Assembly: GCA_963664625.1 (NCBI GenBank) | Contig: OY761541.1 | Coordinates: forward strand, 930,001-994,000 | Source of the DNA: CBDCFV01 sp963664625 | GTDB lineage: Bacteria > Chloroflexota > Dehalococcoidia > Lucifugimonadales > UBA3495 | Length of the DNA: 64,000 bases | Reading direction: 5' to 3' | Shown: positions 52,060 to 61,013 of the stretch, piece by piece | Position numbering within the stretch: the stretch's first letter is position 1 | Layout of the letters: each line of letters opens with the position of its first letter | The notes under the pieces: model-generated | What the model was told of the DNA's origin: nothing | The model's input: the letters and a program-made list of their open reading frames with translations, nothing else | The model's database searches: none | Position numbers and translations under genes: made by a program

Positions 52060-52647
52060 CCGCCGGTGAGCTTCGGGGGCGGTGGCGATAGTGATGAGCA
52101 GGAAACCCGAGGACAGGATCAGCAGAGCGGCGGTCGTCAAGACGCAAACACCAATATTCCCAGTCTCGGCCCAAGCTGGCGGCCTTAATTCGTCCGCGAG
52201 GGCCGAGCGATAGACCGGAGCTAGGATACCAGATTCCGGGCGGAGATCTGATACTGCCGTTCTCCCAATGCAATCGCATTCGCGTGATAGATATACCAAG
52301 GGAACCCAAGTCCGCAACAAGAACTTCAGTCATTCCCGCGAAGGCGGGAATCCATATCGGCTCTCATCGGCCAGCTTCCCCTCCAGACCACTCAGGGATT
52401 AGCGCCTCTACGGCTGTTCCGGCAAGGGTAAGTCTTCATCACTTCGTTTGTAGCGATAGGTTTCCGTCAGACTATGTTGATCGCTTGACTCCGTTCTTAT
52501 ACGCCGCCATAATCGCCGCAACTCGTCAATCCCGAATTCATTGAGGTAAGCATCGTCGTTCATTAGGATGGGATCTGCGCCTCATGTTCACCGGCCATTC
52601 AGCCGCAGATCGGCAATCACCCAAGACTGCATTCGAGGAGATAAGTC
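52060..52647. other. 588-bp divergent intergenic region
   Basis: Between the MFS gene (minus) and the amidohydrolase gene (plus). It contains one ATTCCCGC-type palindromic repeat at 52329 and no convincing gene or RNA. Promoters for both flanking genes should lie here. GAGGAGATAAG before 52648 is the ribosome-binding site of the amidohydrolase. Confidence 0.5.
52329..52356. repeat. ATTCCCGC-GCGGGAAT palindromic repeat
   Basis: ATTCCCGC (52332-52339), GAAG loop, GCGGGAAT (52344-52351). Same family as the elements at 50684, 58473 and 63523. Confidence 0.7.
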
Positions 52648-53769
52648 ATGGCTGATTACAGGATCATTTCATCCGATAACCACGTGATGGAACCTCCCGA
52701 CTTGTGGGTGAGCCGGATAGATGAAAAGTTCCGTGACCGGGCGCCTCGCACCCACATGGAGGACGACGGTGAATGGTGGTACTGCGACGGCATGAAAATT
52801 ACTACCGGGTTCGGCTTCGGCGGGGCCCAGACCGGAAGAAGGTTCGACTCGCCGGAGGAGTTGACCAGCGGCGATGTGTTTGAAAACGTCCGGCCCGGGG
52901 GCTACATCCCTGAAGAGCACATCAAGGACATGGACCAGGACGGTATCGACGTAAGCATTATCTATCCCACCCTTGGCCTCCAGTTGTTCAAGGTGCCGGA
53001 TGGCGAGCTTCTGACCGCCGTCTTCAAGACCTACAACGATTGGCTGGGCGAGTTCTGCCGGGCTGCGCCAAAACGTCTTGGCGGCATCGCCATGATCAAC
53101 GTAGACGACGTTGAGGTTGCGGTGGCCGAGTTGGAGCGGTGCCACAAGCTGGGATTCATCGGCGGCATGATCACGGTTTACCCGCAGGAGGACCGCCGGT
53201 ACGACTCGCCGGTCTATGAACCCCTGTGGGCCACCGCTCAAGACTTGGGGATGCCCTTGGGGCTTCATGCCGCGACCAACCGGTTTGGATCGGGGGAGGG
53301 CGACCGCACCAGCACCAACCGGTTTTCGGTGACCATCAACTTCGATCACTACGTGCGGATGTCGCTTACCGACATGATCTTCTGCGGGGTGTTCGAACGT
53401 TACCCGAAGCTGCAAATCGGTGCGGTCGAGCACGAGGTGTCATGGGCTGCCCATTTTCTGGACCGCATGGACTACAACTACACCCAGCGGGCCAGGGGGG
53501 TGAGCGGCTACCGGTTCAAGGACGGTATGCTTCCCAGCGACTTCTTCCGCCGGAACATTTTCCTCGGGTTCCAGGAAGATGGGTTGGGAATTCAGCTTCG
53601 TGACATCATCGGCGTCGATACCCTGCAATGGGGCTCAGACTACCCCCACCAAGAGTCCACCTTCCCAAGAAGCCGGGAAATCCTCGAAGAGATTCTTGCT
53701 GAATGCACCCTGGAGGAAAGGGCCAAGATAGCCGGCGGGAACGCGGCCAGGGTTTACAATTTGAATTAG
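52648..53769 (+). CDS. Metal-dependent amidohydrolase (PF04909 type)
   Basis: A 373-residue amidohydrolase of the aminocarboxymuconate decarboxylase-like group. The first metal motif reads ISSDNHVMEPPDLW. LGLHAATNRFG supplies the middle His. The last residues are in LQWGSDYPHQESTFP, with the Asp ligand. Related enzymes decarboxylate or hydrolyse aromatic-derived acids. GAGGAGATAAG precedes the ATG. It converges on the VOC gene that follows, with 4 bp shared at the ends. Confidence 0.92.
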   Translation: MADYRIISSDNHVMEPPDLWVSRIDEKFRDRAPRTHMEDDGEWWYCDGMKITTGFGFGGAQTGRRFDSPEELTSGDVFENVRPGGYIPEEHIKDMDQDGIDVSIIYPTLGLQLFKVPDGELLTAVFKTYNDWLGEFCRAAPKRLGGIAMINVDDVEVAVAELERCHKLGFIGGMITVYPQEDRRYDSPVYEPLWATAQDLGMPLGLHAATNRFGSGEGDRTSTNRFSVTINFDHYVRMSLTDMIFCGVFERYPKLQIGAVEHEVSWAAHFLDRMDYNYTQRARGVSGYRFKDGMLPSDFFRRNIFLGFQEDGLGIQLRDIIGVDTLQWGSDYPHQESTFPRSREILEEILAECTLEERAKIAGGNAARVYNLN

Positions 53770-54251
53770 GCTTGGACGACCTTAAACTCCGTGGCGGCAG
53801 CCTCGGCGATCTCCTCCGGGGCCATGTCCTTGATGTGGGTCGCCAGGCCCCAGTGGTGGCCAAAGGGGTCGCGGACCTGGCCGTAGCGATCGCCCCAGAA
53901 GGCGTCCATCGGTTCCATTACCGTCTCGCATCCGGCTTTCAGGGCCCGCCGGTACAGGGCGTCCACGTCCTCGGTGTAGATGTGCAGTGTGACGGTAGTG
54001 CCCTTTGCTGTTGTGGGGGACAGCGCATCGGCGCAGAATTCGGGCGGAAATTCGTCGGTCACCATGACCAAGGAATCGCCAATTTGCAGCAGGCCGTGGG
54101 CCAGCAGGTCCATGCCCGGCATGGGGAAACGGCAAATCTCCACGGCGCCAAAGGCCCGGACATAGAAATCCATGACCTCGCCAGCGTTCTTGATGGTCAT
54201 GTGGGGAGTAACCGAGCGAAAACCCTGGGGAATGGGAGAAACGGTAGTCAT
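53766..54251 (-). CDS. VOC-superfamily PhnB-like protein
   Basis: A 161-residue PhnB/glyoxalase-like protein: GFRSVTPHMTIKNAGEVMDF, YVRAFGAVEICRF, VTLHIYTEDVDALYRRALKA, DAFWGDRYGQVRDPFGHHWG. Metal ligands in the VOC positions are partly missing, so its function is not certain. It could be a lyase subunit or a carrier-like protein. The start 54251 is chosen from the family alignment rather than 54290. Confidence 0.85.
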   Translation of the reverse strand: MTTVSPIPQGFRSVTPHMTIKNAGEVMDFYVRAFGAVEICRFPMPGMDLLAHGLLQIGDSLVMVTDEFPPEFCADALSPTTAKGTTVTLHIYTEDVDALYRRALKAGCETVMEPMDAFWGDRYGQVRDPFGHHWGLATHIKDMAPEEIAEAAATEFKVVQA

Positions 54252-54290
54252 AGTGTCCTCACCTGCGATTCCGGTATCGGCCCCGTCCAT

Positions 54291-54779
54291 CTATCGCGCC
54301 GCATCGGGCAGGAACACCGGCAGCATTAGGTCCGGTTCGTCGATTGCGGGGATGAAAGTCACCCGGACCGGCATGTCTATCCGGATGTCCTCTGGAGCAA
54401 CGTGGAGGACGTTGCTGCAAATCCGCAATCCTTCCTGCTCATCAAGCTCTATCACACAGATGTTATAGGGCACCTGTTCCTTCTCGGAGATCGACGGGTG
54501 CACCGGGTGGCGGACTATGACGTAGGAATAGACTACTCCCCGTCCGCTGACCTTGGTCCAGTCGTAGTCCAGGGACGAGCACTGCGGACACATAGGCATG
54601 GGCAGGTGCCGGAACAAACCGCAACTTGAACACTGCTGGATGCGAAGCTCGCCGTTCCGCGGCCCCTCCCAGAACCCTCGCTCATAGTCCGGCAGCCGCT
54701 CCAGATCGGGCAAAGGCACGCCCTCCAAGGGCGCTGTCATGGGCCGCGACTTGGCGGGGTGTTCTTGTTGCTGCGTCAT
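54291..54779 (-). CDS. DUF35 zinc-ribbon/OB-fold acyl-CoA binding partner
   Basis: A 162-residue DUF35 protein. The rubredoxin-like zinc ribbon (CSSCG...CPQCS, C-x2-C...C-x2-C) is at residues 35-55. The OB-fold follows (SGRGVVYSYVIVRHPVHPSI, RICSNVLHVAPEDIRIDMPV). Such proteins bind acyl-CoA and support thiolase-like Ltp2 aldolases in sterol side-chain cleavage. Its ATG lies 12 bp past the stop codon of the upstream thiolase-like gene. Confidence 0.9.
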   Translation of the reverse strand: MTQQQEHPAKSRPMTAPLEGVPLPDLERLPDYERGFWEGPRNGELRIQQCSSCGLFRHLPMPMCPQCSSLDYDWTKVSGRGVVYSYVIVRHPVHPSISEKEQVPYNICVIELDEQEGLRICSNVLHVAPEDIRIDMPVRVTFIPAIDEPDLMLPVFLPDAAR

Positions 54780-54791
54780 AGACGTTCCTTG

Positions 54792-55988
54792 CTACCCCCG
54801 CCGAATTATCACTGCGCCGCTCAGTTGGGCCACGCTGCTGCAGGACAGTACCCGGTTGATGGTCTTTTGCGGCGGCTGGGACGTGGAGACGCCCCGGATA
54901 AGGCGCACAGCCTCCTGGACGTGGGTCAGACCATGAATGTACGCTTCGGAGTGGTTGCCGCCGTGGGTGTTGGTGGGCAACTGCCCGTCGAACCGGATGT
55001 TCGCGCCGCCTTCCACGAAGTCCTTGGCCTCTCCTGGAGCCACGAAGCCGTAGGTTTCCAGGTTTATCAGGCAGAATGGTGTGAAGTGGTCGTAGAACAT
55101 GAAGGCGTCCATGTCCTTTGCTTCCAAGCGGGCCCGCGCCCACAGGTCGCGGGCGGTGTTCTCCGACTCCGCCGCCGCCAGGTCGGGACGGTAAATGATG
55201 CCGTCGTTGCGGGGGCCGGACCCTTGGGCCGCCGCCTCTACCAGTGTCAAAGTGTCGGAGTGGCGCAGTTCCCTGGCGCGTTCCTGGGTGGTCATCACAA
55301 TCGCCGCGGCCCCGTCGTTTTCCTGGCAGAAGTCCAGGACGTGCAGCGGGTCCACAACCATGCGGGAATTCTGGTGGTCGTCAATGGTGATGGGGTCCCT
55401 TCTGAGGGCGCGGGGATTGCGGGAGGCGTGCTCCCGCAAAGTAACTGCTACCCAACCGAAGTGGCGGCTGGTGGCGCCGTACCGGTGCATGTAACGCCGG
55501 ACGAACATGCCGAAATTATGCGCCGGGGCCATGCAACCCCAAGGCACGGCAAAGCCCTGCGCGCCTCCCAAAATCCGCTCCGGGCCTCTGGCGCGGCCCA
55601 ACCGCATCCCGGAACGCAGGTTAGCGGCGCGGAAGCATACCACGTAGTTGGCGAACCCGGCGGCGATAGCGGCTGCGGCATGGCCCACCACGGCGTTGCC
55701 CGCTCCCCCGCCGTAGGATACCGATTCCCAGTGACGCAGGTTCTTGATGCCCAGCGACTGGGTCAGCAGGGTCTCGTGGTTGGACTCCATGTCATAGCGG
55801 ATGAGGCCATCGATGTCCTGTGGAGCTATCCCGGCGTCGTCGCAGGCCGCCTTGATTGCCTCCGAGGCAAGCTGCAACTCGCTGCGGCCCGAGTTCCAGG
55901 AAAACTCGGTTTCTCCTATGCCGACGATGGCGGCCCTGTCCCTTATGCCGTTGGTATCGGCGGGTATTATGTTCGGAGCCACGGCCAA
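54792..55988 (-). CDS. Thiolase-superfamily Ltp2-like protein (catalytic Cys absent)
   Basis: A 398-residue thiolase-fold protein: DRAAIVGIGETEFSWNSG, the helix SEAIKAACDDAGIAPQDIDG, and LRSGMRLGRARGPERIL. The nucleophile loop reads WESVSYGGGAGNAVV with no Cys, and the C-terminal part has GGNHSEAYIHGLTHVQEAVR instead of the usual GGxxAxGHPxGxSG. This fits Ltp2-type aldolases more than thiolases. It directly follows the CaiB-like fusion gene (TAG then TTG) and precedes DUF35, forming a unit of acyl-CoA activation and cleavage. Confidence 0.88.
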   Translation of the reverse strand: MAVAPNIIPADTNGIRDRAAIVGIGETEFSWNSGRSELQLASEAIKAACDDAGIAPQDIDGLIRYDMESNHETLLTQSLGIKNLRHWESVSYGGGAGNAVVGHAAAAIAAGFANYVVCFRAANLRSGMRLGRARGPERILGGAQGFAVPWGCMAPAHNFGMFVRRYMHRYGATSRHFGWVAVTLREHASRNPRALRRDPITIDDHQNSRMVVDPLHVLDFCQENDGAAAIVMTTQERARELRHSDTLTLVEAAAQGSGPRNDGIIYRPDLAAAESENTARDLWARARLEAKDMDAFMFYDHFTPFCLINLETYGFVAPGEAKDFVEGGANIRFDGQLPTNTHGGNHSEAYIHGLTHVQEAVRLIRGVSTSQPPQKTINRVLSCSSVAQLSGAVIIRRG

Positions 55989-58415
55989 CTATTCTTCCTC
56001 CCAGTGCACTACTTTCCGCTGTTTCAAGTCGTGAATCTGTTCCTCGGTATACCCCAACTCCCTCAGGATGGGGCGGGTGTGTTGGCCATTCAGCGGCCCT
56101 GGACCCACCCGTCCTGGGGTTTCCGAGAAGCCGACCACGGGAGAGTACCGCCAGAACTCCCCGTAGCGGGGCGCTTCCACTTCCGTGAGAAAGCCGTTTT
56201 GACGGACGTGTTCGTCTTCGTTGAAGAAGAAGTACATTCCACGGTCCTCGGCCTTGACGCAGGCCACGTCGGCGGCGGTGAGCAACTTCTCCCAATACAG
56301 AGGGTCTTCCGCCGCGAACACTCTCGCCAGTTCGTCGGCCAGCGCGTCGTCGTTCTTCTCACGCGCCTCACGGGTGGCAAACCGGGGATCATCCCGAAGG
56401 TCCTGACGGTCAATGGTCTTGCACAAGGTTTCCCATTCATCCTCGAATGGGCAAGCGAGGAACACCCACCCGGTCTTAGCCCGGTAAAGACGGTACAGGG
56501 CGTGGAGGCCGTAGCCGTCCTGGTCCGGCAGCGGACGGGGCTGCTTGCCTTCGTGCCAGTAGAAGTCGTCTATATTGAGGTAGGCGTTGGCGGCGATCAT
56601 GGTGGACTCGACATACTGCGCTTGTCCGGTGCGCTCACGGGCGTAAAGGCCCAGCACCAATCCCACGGCGTTGACCATCGCGGTACTGTGGTCGGCGGTG
56701 CCGTCGTTGGCCCGTTTGAGTTGCTTGGCTACGGCGGTGATCTCGTCGATGGACATGGCTTGGCCCGACGGCGGGAAGGCATCCCTTCCCATCTGGGCCA
56801 CTCCACCGCCGGAGACTGCGCCGGCGATCGGGGCCATGGACGGACGGTGAGAGTAGGGGCCAGTGGAGCCGTATCCCCCGGCATACAGGTAGACCAGGTT
56901 GGGATTGATATTCGACAACTGATCGTAGCCTATTCCGGTCCGCTCGGGGGCGCCGGGCCGCATACTGTGAAGCAGCAAGTCGGCCTTGGCCGCCAGCTTG
57001 CCCATGATCTCCTGGCCCTCCGGGGTCTTGAGGTCCAAGCAAATACCCTCTGAGCCGGCCATAGTCCGATGTACTGAAAAAGGCAGTCCCATTCTGCCCC
57101 AATCGCCGCCGGGGGCTTCGATGCGGATTACCCTGGCGCCAAGCTCGGCCACCAACGCGCAACCCAACGGGCCGTTGATTACCGTCGCCAAGTCCAAGAG
57201 TGTTATTCCTTCCAAGGGATGCTTCGGCATTGGGCCTTTGGCTCCGTTGGAATGCCTCTTGACTCCGTCATTGAGACGGGCGAGTACCTCGTCGGTGTGC
57301 TGTCCCGGCGCCGGGGCCGGCCTCTGGGTGCTGGCCGGGGTAAATCTCATATTCACCATGGGGCCAAGCTGTCGCGTGCGGCCCACTCCGGGAACATCCA
57401 TCCCCTGCACGTGGCCGTTGTGTACTATCTGGGGATGGTCGAGGGCCTGCTCCGACGTGTGGTAGGGTTCGGCGGCGGCGTTGCCTTCCCTGCTGAGGAA
57501 TATGGCCATCCACTCGTCCAGGGTCTTCTCCTGGACTTTCTCCAGCATGATGCGCTCCAGCACCGCCACGGCTTCCCGGTCCAGGAAAGGCGCGGTCTTG
57601 AGGCGCGGGTCCTCGTAGATGAAGTCCATGTCCATCGAGTGCATCATGGACCGGAACAGCCTCTCAACCACGTTACCCAGTTGGATCCAGCGGCCATCCT
57701 TGGTGCGGGCGGGCAGGTAACCCGTTGGGTTTCCACGCCCGGTGCCGACCCTGGGGTCGGGCGGGTACTCGTCGGGGCGGTTCTTTACCATCTGGCCGTG
57801 GACCCAGGAGACATGGTCATAGGTGGTCACGGCTTTCAGCATACTGGTCTCTACCCGCTGGCCCCTTCCGGTACGCTCCCGCACATACAACGCGGAGGTG
57901 ATGCCGCGGACCAGCGCCGTAGCGGAGGCGTGGCAGACGCCCTGGGTGACGACGTAGTTGGGACCTTCCCTGGGGTTCTGCTCGGCGAACATCATCATCC
58001 GGCCGCTCTTGGCGGCCACCACGGCGTCATAACCCTTGTAGTTGGCGTATGGCCCCTGCGGGCCGAAACTCGTCAGCGTGGCATACACCAGTCCGGGATG
58101 GTCGGCTTTGAGCGTGTCGTAGTCGATGCCCAGCCGTTGGGTAACTCCGGGCCGGAAATTCTCGACGACAACATCGGAAAGCTGCGCCAACCCCCGCGCT
58201 TTATCCTGTCCGTCTTGTGTCTTCAGGTCGAGGACGACGCTTTTCTTCCCGCGGTTCCATTGGATGGAACCCGGAGAATTGCGGAATTTTTCTCCACCCG
58301 GCGGCTCGACCTTAATGACTTCGGCCCCGAAGTCGGACATCACCATGGTGGCGACGCCGCCGGCCCGGCCGCTGGTGAAGTCGAGGACGGTGATTCCATC
58401 AAAGACCTGTGCCAT
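55989..58415 (-). CDS. Tandem class III CoA-transferase fusion (two CaiB/BaiF domains)
   Basis: An 808-residue protein made of two complete CaiB/BaiF halves, residues about 1-395 and 396-808. Half 1 has GITVLDFTSGRAGGVATMVM and VENFRPGVTQRLGIDYDTLK; half 2 has GITLLDLATVINGPLGCALV and LHSMRPGAPERTGIGYDQLS. The catalytic Asp appears in half 2 (Asp575 in DGTADHSTAM), while half 1 has Cys161 in that place. The halves may form one interlocked functional unit as in separate CaiB dimers. It is the first gene of the minus-strand acyl-CoA cluster. Confidence 0.9.
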   Translation of the reverse strand: MAQVFDGITVLDFTSGRAGGVATMVMSDFGAEVIKVEPPGGEKFRNSPGSIQWNRGKKSVVLDLKTQDGQDKARGLAQLSDVVVENFRPGVTQRLGIDYDTLKADHPGLVYATLTSFGPQGPYANYKGYDAVVAAKSGRMMMFAEQNPREGPNYVVTQGVCHASATALVRGITSALYVRERTGRGQRVETSMLKAVTTYDHVSWVHGQMVKNRPDEYPPDPRVGTGRGNPTGYLPARTKDGRWIQLGNVVERLFRSMMHSMDMDFIYEDPRLKTAPFLDREAVAVLERIMLEKVQEKTLDEWMAIFLSREGNAAAEPYHTSEQALDHPQIVHNGHVQGMDVPGVGRTRQLGPMVNMRFTPASTQRPAPAPGQHTDEVLARLNDGVKRHSNGAKGPMPKHPLEGITLLDLATVINGPLGCALVAELGARVIRIEAPGGDWGRMGLPFSVHRTMAGSEGICLDLKTPEGQEIMGKLAAKADLLLHSMRPGAPERTGIGYDQLSNINPNLVYLYAGGYGSTGPYSHRPSMAPIAGAVSGGGVAQMGRDAFPPSGQAMSIDEITAVAKQLKRANDGTADHSTAMVNAVGLVLGLYARERTGQAQYVESTMIAANAYLNIDDFYWHEGKQPRPLPDQDGYGLHALYRLYRAKTGWVFLACPFEDEWETLCKTIDRQDLRDDPRFATREAREKNDDALADELARVFAAEDPLYWEKLLTAADVACVKAEDRGMYFFFNEDEHVRQNGFLTEVEAPRYGEFWRYSPVVGFSETPGRVGPGPLNGQHTRPILRELGYTEEQIHDLKQRKVVHWEEE

Positions 58416-58472
58416 AGCGCCCCCTTCGTAGCCGGCTAATCTATTACAACTTTCCCATGGTCAGACCATATA

Positions 58473-58500
58473 GATTCCCGCCTGCGCGGGAATGACGAAA
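58473..58500. repeat. ATTCCCGC-GCGGGAAT palindromic repeat
   Basis: ATTCCCGC (58474-58481), CTGC loop, GCGGGAAT (58486-58493). Same family as 50684, 52329 and 63523. Confidence 0.65.
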
Positions 58501-58539
58501 GGGTGAAAAGGTCTTGGGCCAAGTAGTCCTCTTGCTGTA

Positions 58540-59538
58540 TCAGATTCCCTTGACCTCGTACAGTTCGGGGTTGGCGCACTGCTCCAGCCGCCTGCCCTCG
58601 ATTCCGGCAACAATGTTGCGCGCCGCCAGCAGGCAGGTTTCCCGCCTCGCGTTTATCGACGCGCTGCCGATGTGGGGAGTAATCACCAGGTTGGGCAAGG
58701 TAAGCAATGGATCATCAGGCGAAATAGGCTCTGGGTCGGTCACGTCCAATGCCGCCGCTCGAATCCTGCCCTCACTCAAGGCAGTGTAGAGCGCTTTGGC
58801 GTCTACGATCGGGCCGCGGGCCAAGTTCAGCAGTATTGCCGTGGGCTTCATCAAGCCCAGTTCACGCTCGCTGATGTAATACCGCGTCTCCGGCGTCAGC
58901 GGTATGTGAAGGGAAACAAAGTCCGCAGTGCTTAACAGCGTTTGCGGCTCAACGTACTCCAACCCGTACCGGTACTCCAGTTCCACTTTGCGGGTCCTCG
59001 AGTAGTAAATCACCCTCATGCTGAAGCCAAGGGCCCGTTTGGCCATCTCCAAGCCTATCTGGCCCAGGCCCACGATGCCCAGGGTAGCGCCGTGAATGTC
59101 CGCGCCCAGCCAGTACATGGGATGGTATTGAATCTTCCAGTTGCCTTCCCGCAGCCACCTCTCGCTCTCGCCGATCCGGCGCGCGGCGGACATCAGCAGG
59201 GCAAAACCGGTGTCGGCAGTGGCTTGGGCCAGCACGCCGGGGGTATTGCCCACCAACACCCCGCGCCGGGTGGCCTCGGCCACATCGATGTTGTCCACTC
59301 CTACGCCCAACTGGCCGATGACCTTCAAGCGCCGGGCCGCTTGCAGCGTAGGCGCATCCATGTGGTCCATGATGTTCGTCATGACGCCGTCGACGGACTC
59401 GATCTTACTCCAGAGTTGCATTGGCGTAGGAGGCTCTTCGTGGGGCCACACTTCCACCTCAGCCGCACTCCTCAGTACGTCAATGGCCTCGGGAAAACAT
59501 TGCCGAGTGACAAACACTCGTGGTCTGAGAGTTGCCAA
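58540..59538 (-). CDS. D-isomer-specific 2-hydroxyacid dehydrogenase
   Basis: A 332-residue NAD-dependent dehydrogenase: VTRQCFPEAIDVLRSAAEVE at the N-terminus, the Rossmann motif GATLGIVGLGQIGLEMAKRA, substrate Arg in LNLARGPIVDAKAL, and the Glu/His motifs ALDVTDPEPISPDD and ITPHIGS. TTG at 59538 is chosen because GGAG lies 8 bases upstream, and the first residues then match the family; the frame is open to 59706. It resembles glyoxylate/hydroxypyruvate reductases. The next gene diverges. Confidence 0.88.
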   Translation of the reverse strand: MATLRPRVFVTRQCFPEAIDVLRSAAEVEVWPHEEPPTPMQLWSKIESVDGVMTNIMDHMDAPTLQAARRLKVIGQLGVGVDNIDVAEATRRGVLVGNTPGVLAQATADTGFALLMSAARRIGESERWLREGNWKIQYHPMYWLGADIHGATLGIVGLGQIGLEMAKRALGFSMRVIYYSRTRKVELEYRYGLEYVEPQTLLSTADFVSLHIPLTPETRYYISERELGLMKPTAILLNLARGPIVDAKALYTALSEGRIRAAALDVTDPEPISPDDPLLTLPNLVITPHIGSASINARRETCLLAARNIVAGIEGRRLEQCANPELYEVKGI

Positions 59539-59647
59539 CCCCGATTCTCCTTTCGCTGGGTTTCGCCATTGTAGCCAAACACTCCGCGATTTTCTAGGCA
59601 AAGGGGCGATGATATACTGTGCGTCAGTTTTGACACAGGAGGATAGG

Positions 59648-60607
59648 ATGGCCCTGTTCCTGAACGAACAAGAAGTGGTGCAACTCTTGCCCATGAACGA
59701 GTGCATCGAGGCATTGGAAGAGGCATTCGTTCATGCGGGGAACGGCAACACCGAGATCAAGCCCCGTTCCAGGATCCGTATGCCTGGGGGCTTTTTCCAT
59801 TTTATGGCCGCAGCCGACTCCCAGCACAAGGTGTTCGGGTACAAGGCCTATCCCTCCTTCGGCGGCCCGGCGGGGGCCAAGATGATCGTCATGCTGTACG
59901 ACTACGAAACCGGGGGCTTGCTGGCCTGCATGGAGGGCAGCCGGATGGGCCAGATACGCACCGGCGCCGCTTCCGGCCTCGCTACCCGTTACATGGCCCG
60001 CGAGGGCGCAAACACGGTGGCGGTCATCGGGTCCGGCTTTCAGGCCCGCACCCAACTGGAAGCAGTCGCGGCGGTACGAAACATCCGGGAGGCCCGGGTC
60101 TACAGCCGAAGGCAGGAACGCCGGGAGGAGTTCGCCAAGAGAAGCAGTGAGCGTCTGAACCTGGGAGTACGGCCAGTGGACTCGGCTCAGGAGTGCGTTG
60201 CCGGAGCCGACATCGTGATAGTCATAACCAGCGCCCGCGACCCGGTGCTGGAGGGCAATTGGCTGGCTCCAGGCGCCCACGTCAACGCAGCGGGCGGCAA
60301 CCATTGGATGCGGCGGGAGATTGACGAAGCCACCGTCACCCGCTCGGATGTCATCGTCGTTGACGACCTTGAGCAGGCCAAGACGGAATGCGGAGACCTG
60401 ATATGGCCCGAGGCCAGGGGTTCCTTCCGGTGGGACATGGCCCACGAACTTCAGGACGTGGTGGCGGGCAGAGTGCTCGGCAGACCGTCGGACGAGTCGG
60501 TAACCCTGTTCGAGTCAATGGGAATCGCCCTGGAGGACATCGCCGCGGCCCAGTTGGTCTACAAAAAAGCGCGGGAGCAGGGAATCGGCCAGGAACTGCC
60601 ATTCTGA
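59648..60607 (+). CDS. Ornithine cyclodeaminase/mu-crystallin-family protein
   Basis: A 319-residue OCD/mu-crystallin NAD-dependent protein. It has LFLNEQEVVQLLPMNECIEA, the substrate Lys-bearing GYKAYPSFGGPAGAKMIVML, RTGAASGLATRYMAREGANT, and the Rossmann motif VAVIGSGFQARTQLEAV. Family members deaminate ornithine, alanine or cyclic imines. ACAGGAGGATAGG precedes the ATG. A terminator follows at 60634. The start is 109 bp from the divergent dehydrogenase gene. Confidence 0.92.
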   Translation: MALFLNEQEVVQLLPMNECIEALEEAFVHAGNGNTEIKPRSRIRMPGGFFHFMAAADSQHKVFGYKAYPSFGGPAGAKMIVMLYDYETGGLLACMEGSRMGQIRTGAASGLATRYMAREGANTVAVIGSGFQARTQLEAVAAVRNIREARVYSRRQERREEFAKRSSERLNLGVRPVDSAQECVAGADIVIVITSARDPVLEGNWLAPGAHVNAAGGNHWMRREIDEATVTRSDVIVVDDLEQAKTECGDLIWPEARGSFRWDMAHELQDVVAGRVLGRPSDESVTLFESMGIALEDIAAAQLVYKKAREQGIGQELPF

Positions 60608-60633
60608 TTGTTCACTAATCACACAAAAAAATC

Positions 60634-60664
60634 AGACCCCTGGTGCAACCCAGGGGTCTTTTTC
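60634..60664 (+). terminator. Intrinsic terminator after the OCD-like gene
   Basis: A 10-bp stem AGACCCCTGG/CCAGGGGTCT (60634-60643 and 60650-60659) with a 6-base loop followed by TTTTT. A run of seven A residues precedes it, allowing it to work on both strands. Confidence 0.9.
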
Positions 60665-60686
60665 TGACCGTATGCGCCGGAAAGGA

Positions 60687-61013
60687 CTACAAAGGTCTCA
60701 CGGCGCCCGTCCGACGCTCGTGGTCGAACCTTTGCAGTTCCAAGCTGATGCGCTCCTGTTGGGTTGCTGGCGGGCCGGTGATCCAGTCATAGAAGGCAAC
60801 GATAGCTCGCCAAGCCTTTACCGGCAGGCTTACTTCTCTGGCCAGCCTCTGAGACTGAAGAATCTCCTCTGCCTCGGCCAGGGCCGCCTCGAAGATTGCT
60901 GCGTCCTGTTGTTGAATCCCCACACCACCCTGAGTTTCCGCTGCGTCTACAGCGCTTTCCAAGGGATTTTTGGTCTGTATTTCCAGTTGGGTTGCCAATT
61001 CGGTTTGTCTCAA
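60687..61013 (-). CDS. Small uncharacterised helical protein
   Basis: A 108-residue mostly helical protein: MRQTELATQLEIQTKNPLES, ETQGGVGIQQQDAAIFEAAL, AEEILQSQRLAREVSLPVKA, WRAIVAFYDWITGPPATQQE. No family is recognised. The length, Glu/Gln-rich pattern and single charged profile suggest a coiled-coil or DNA-associated protein, but this is weak. It converges with the terminated OCD gene. Confidence 0.5.
   Translation of the reverse strand: MRQTELATQLEIQTKNPLESAVDAAETQGGVGIQQQDAAIFEAALAEAEEILQSQRLAREVSLPVKAWRAIVAFYDWITGPPATQQERISLELQRFDHERRTGAVRPL

Noticed and set aside
54759..57053. 764-codon plus-strand open frame over the thiolase-like and CaiB genes
   Set aside because: It has no family resemblance and is antisense to two genes with clear motifs, so it is a high-GC shadow.
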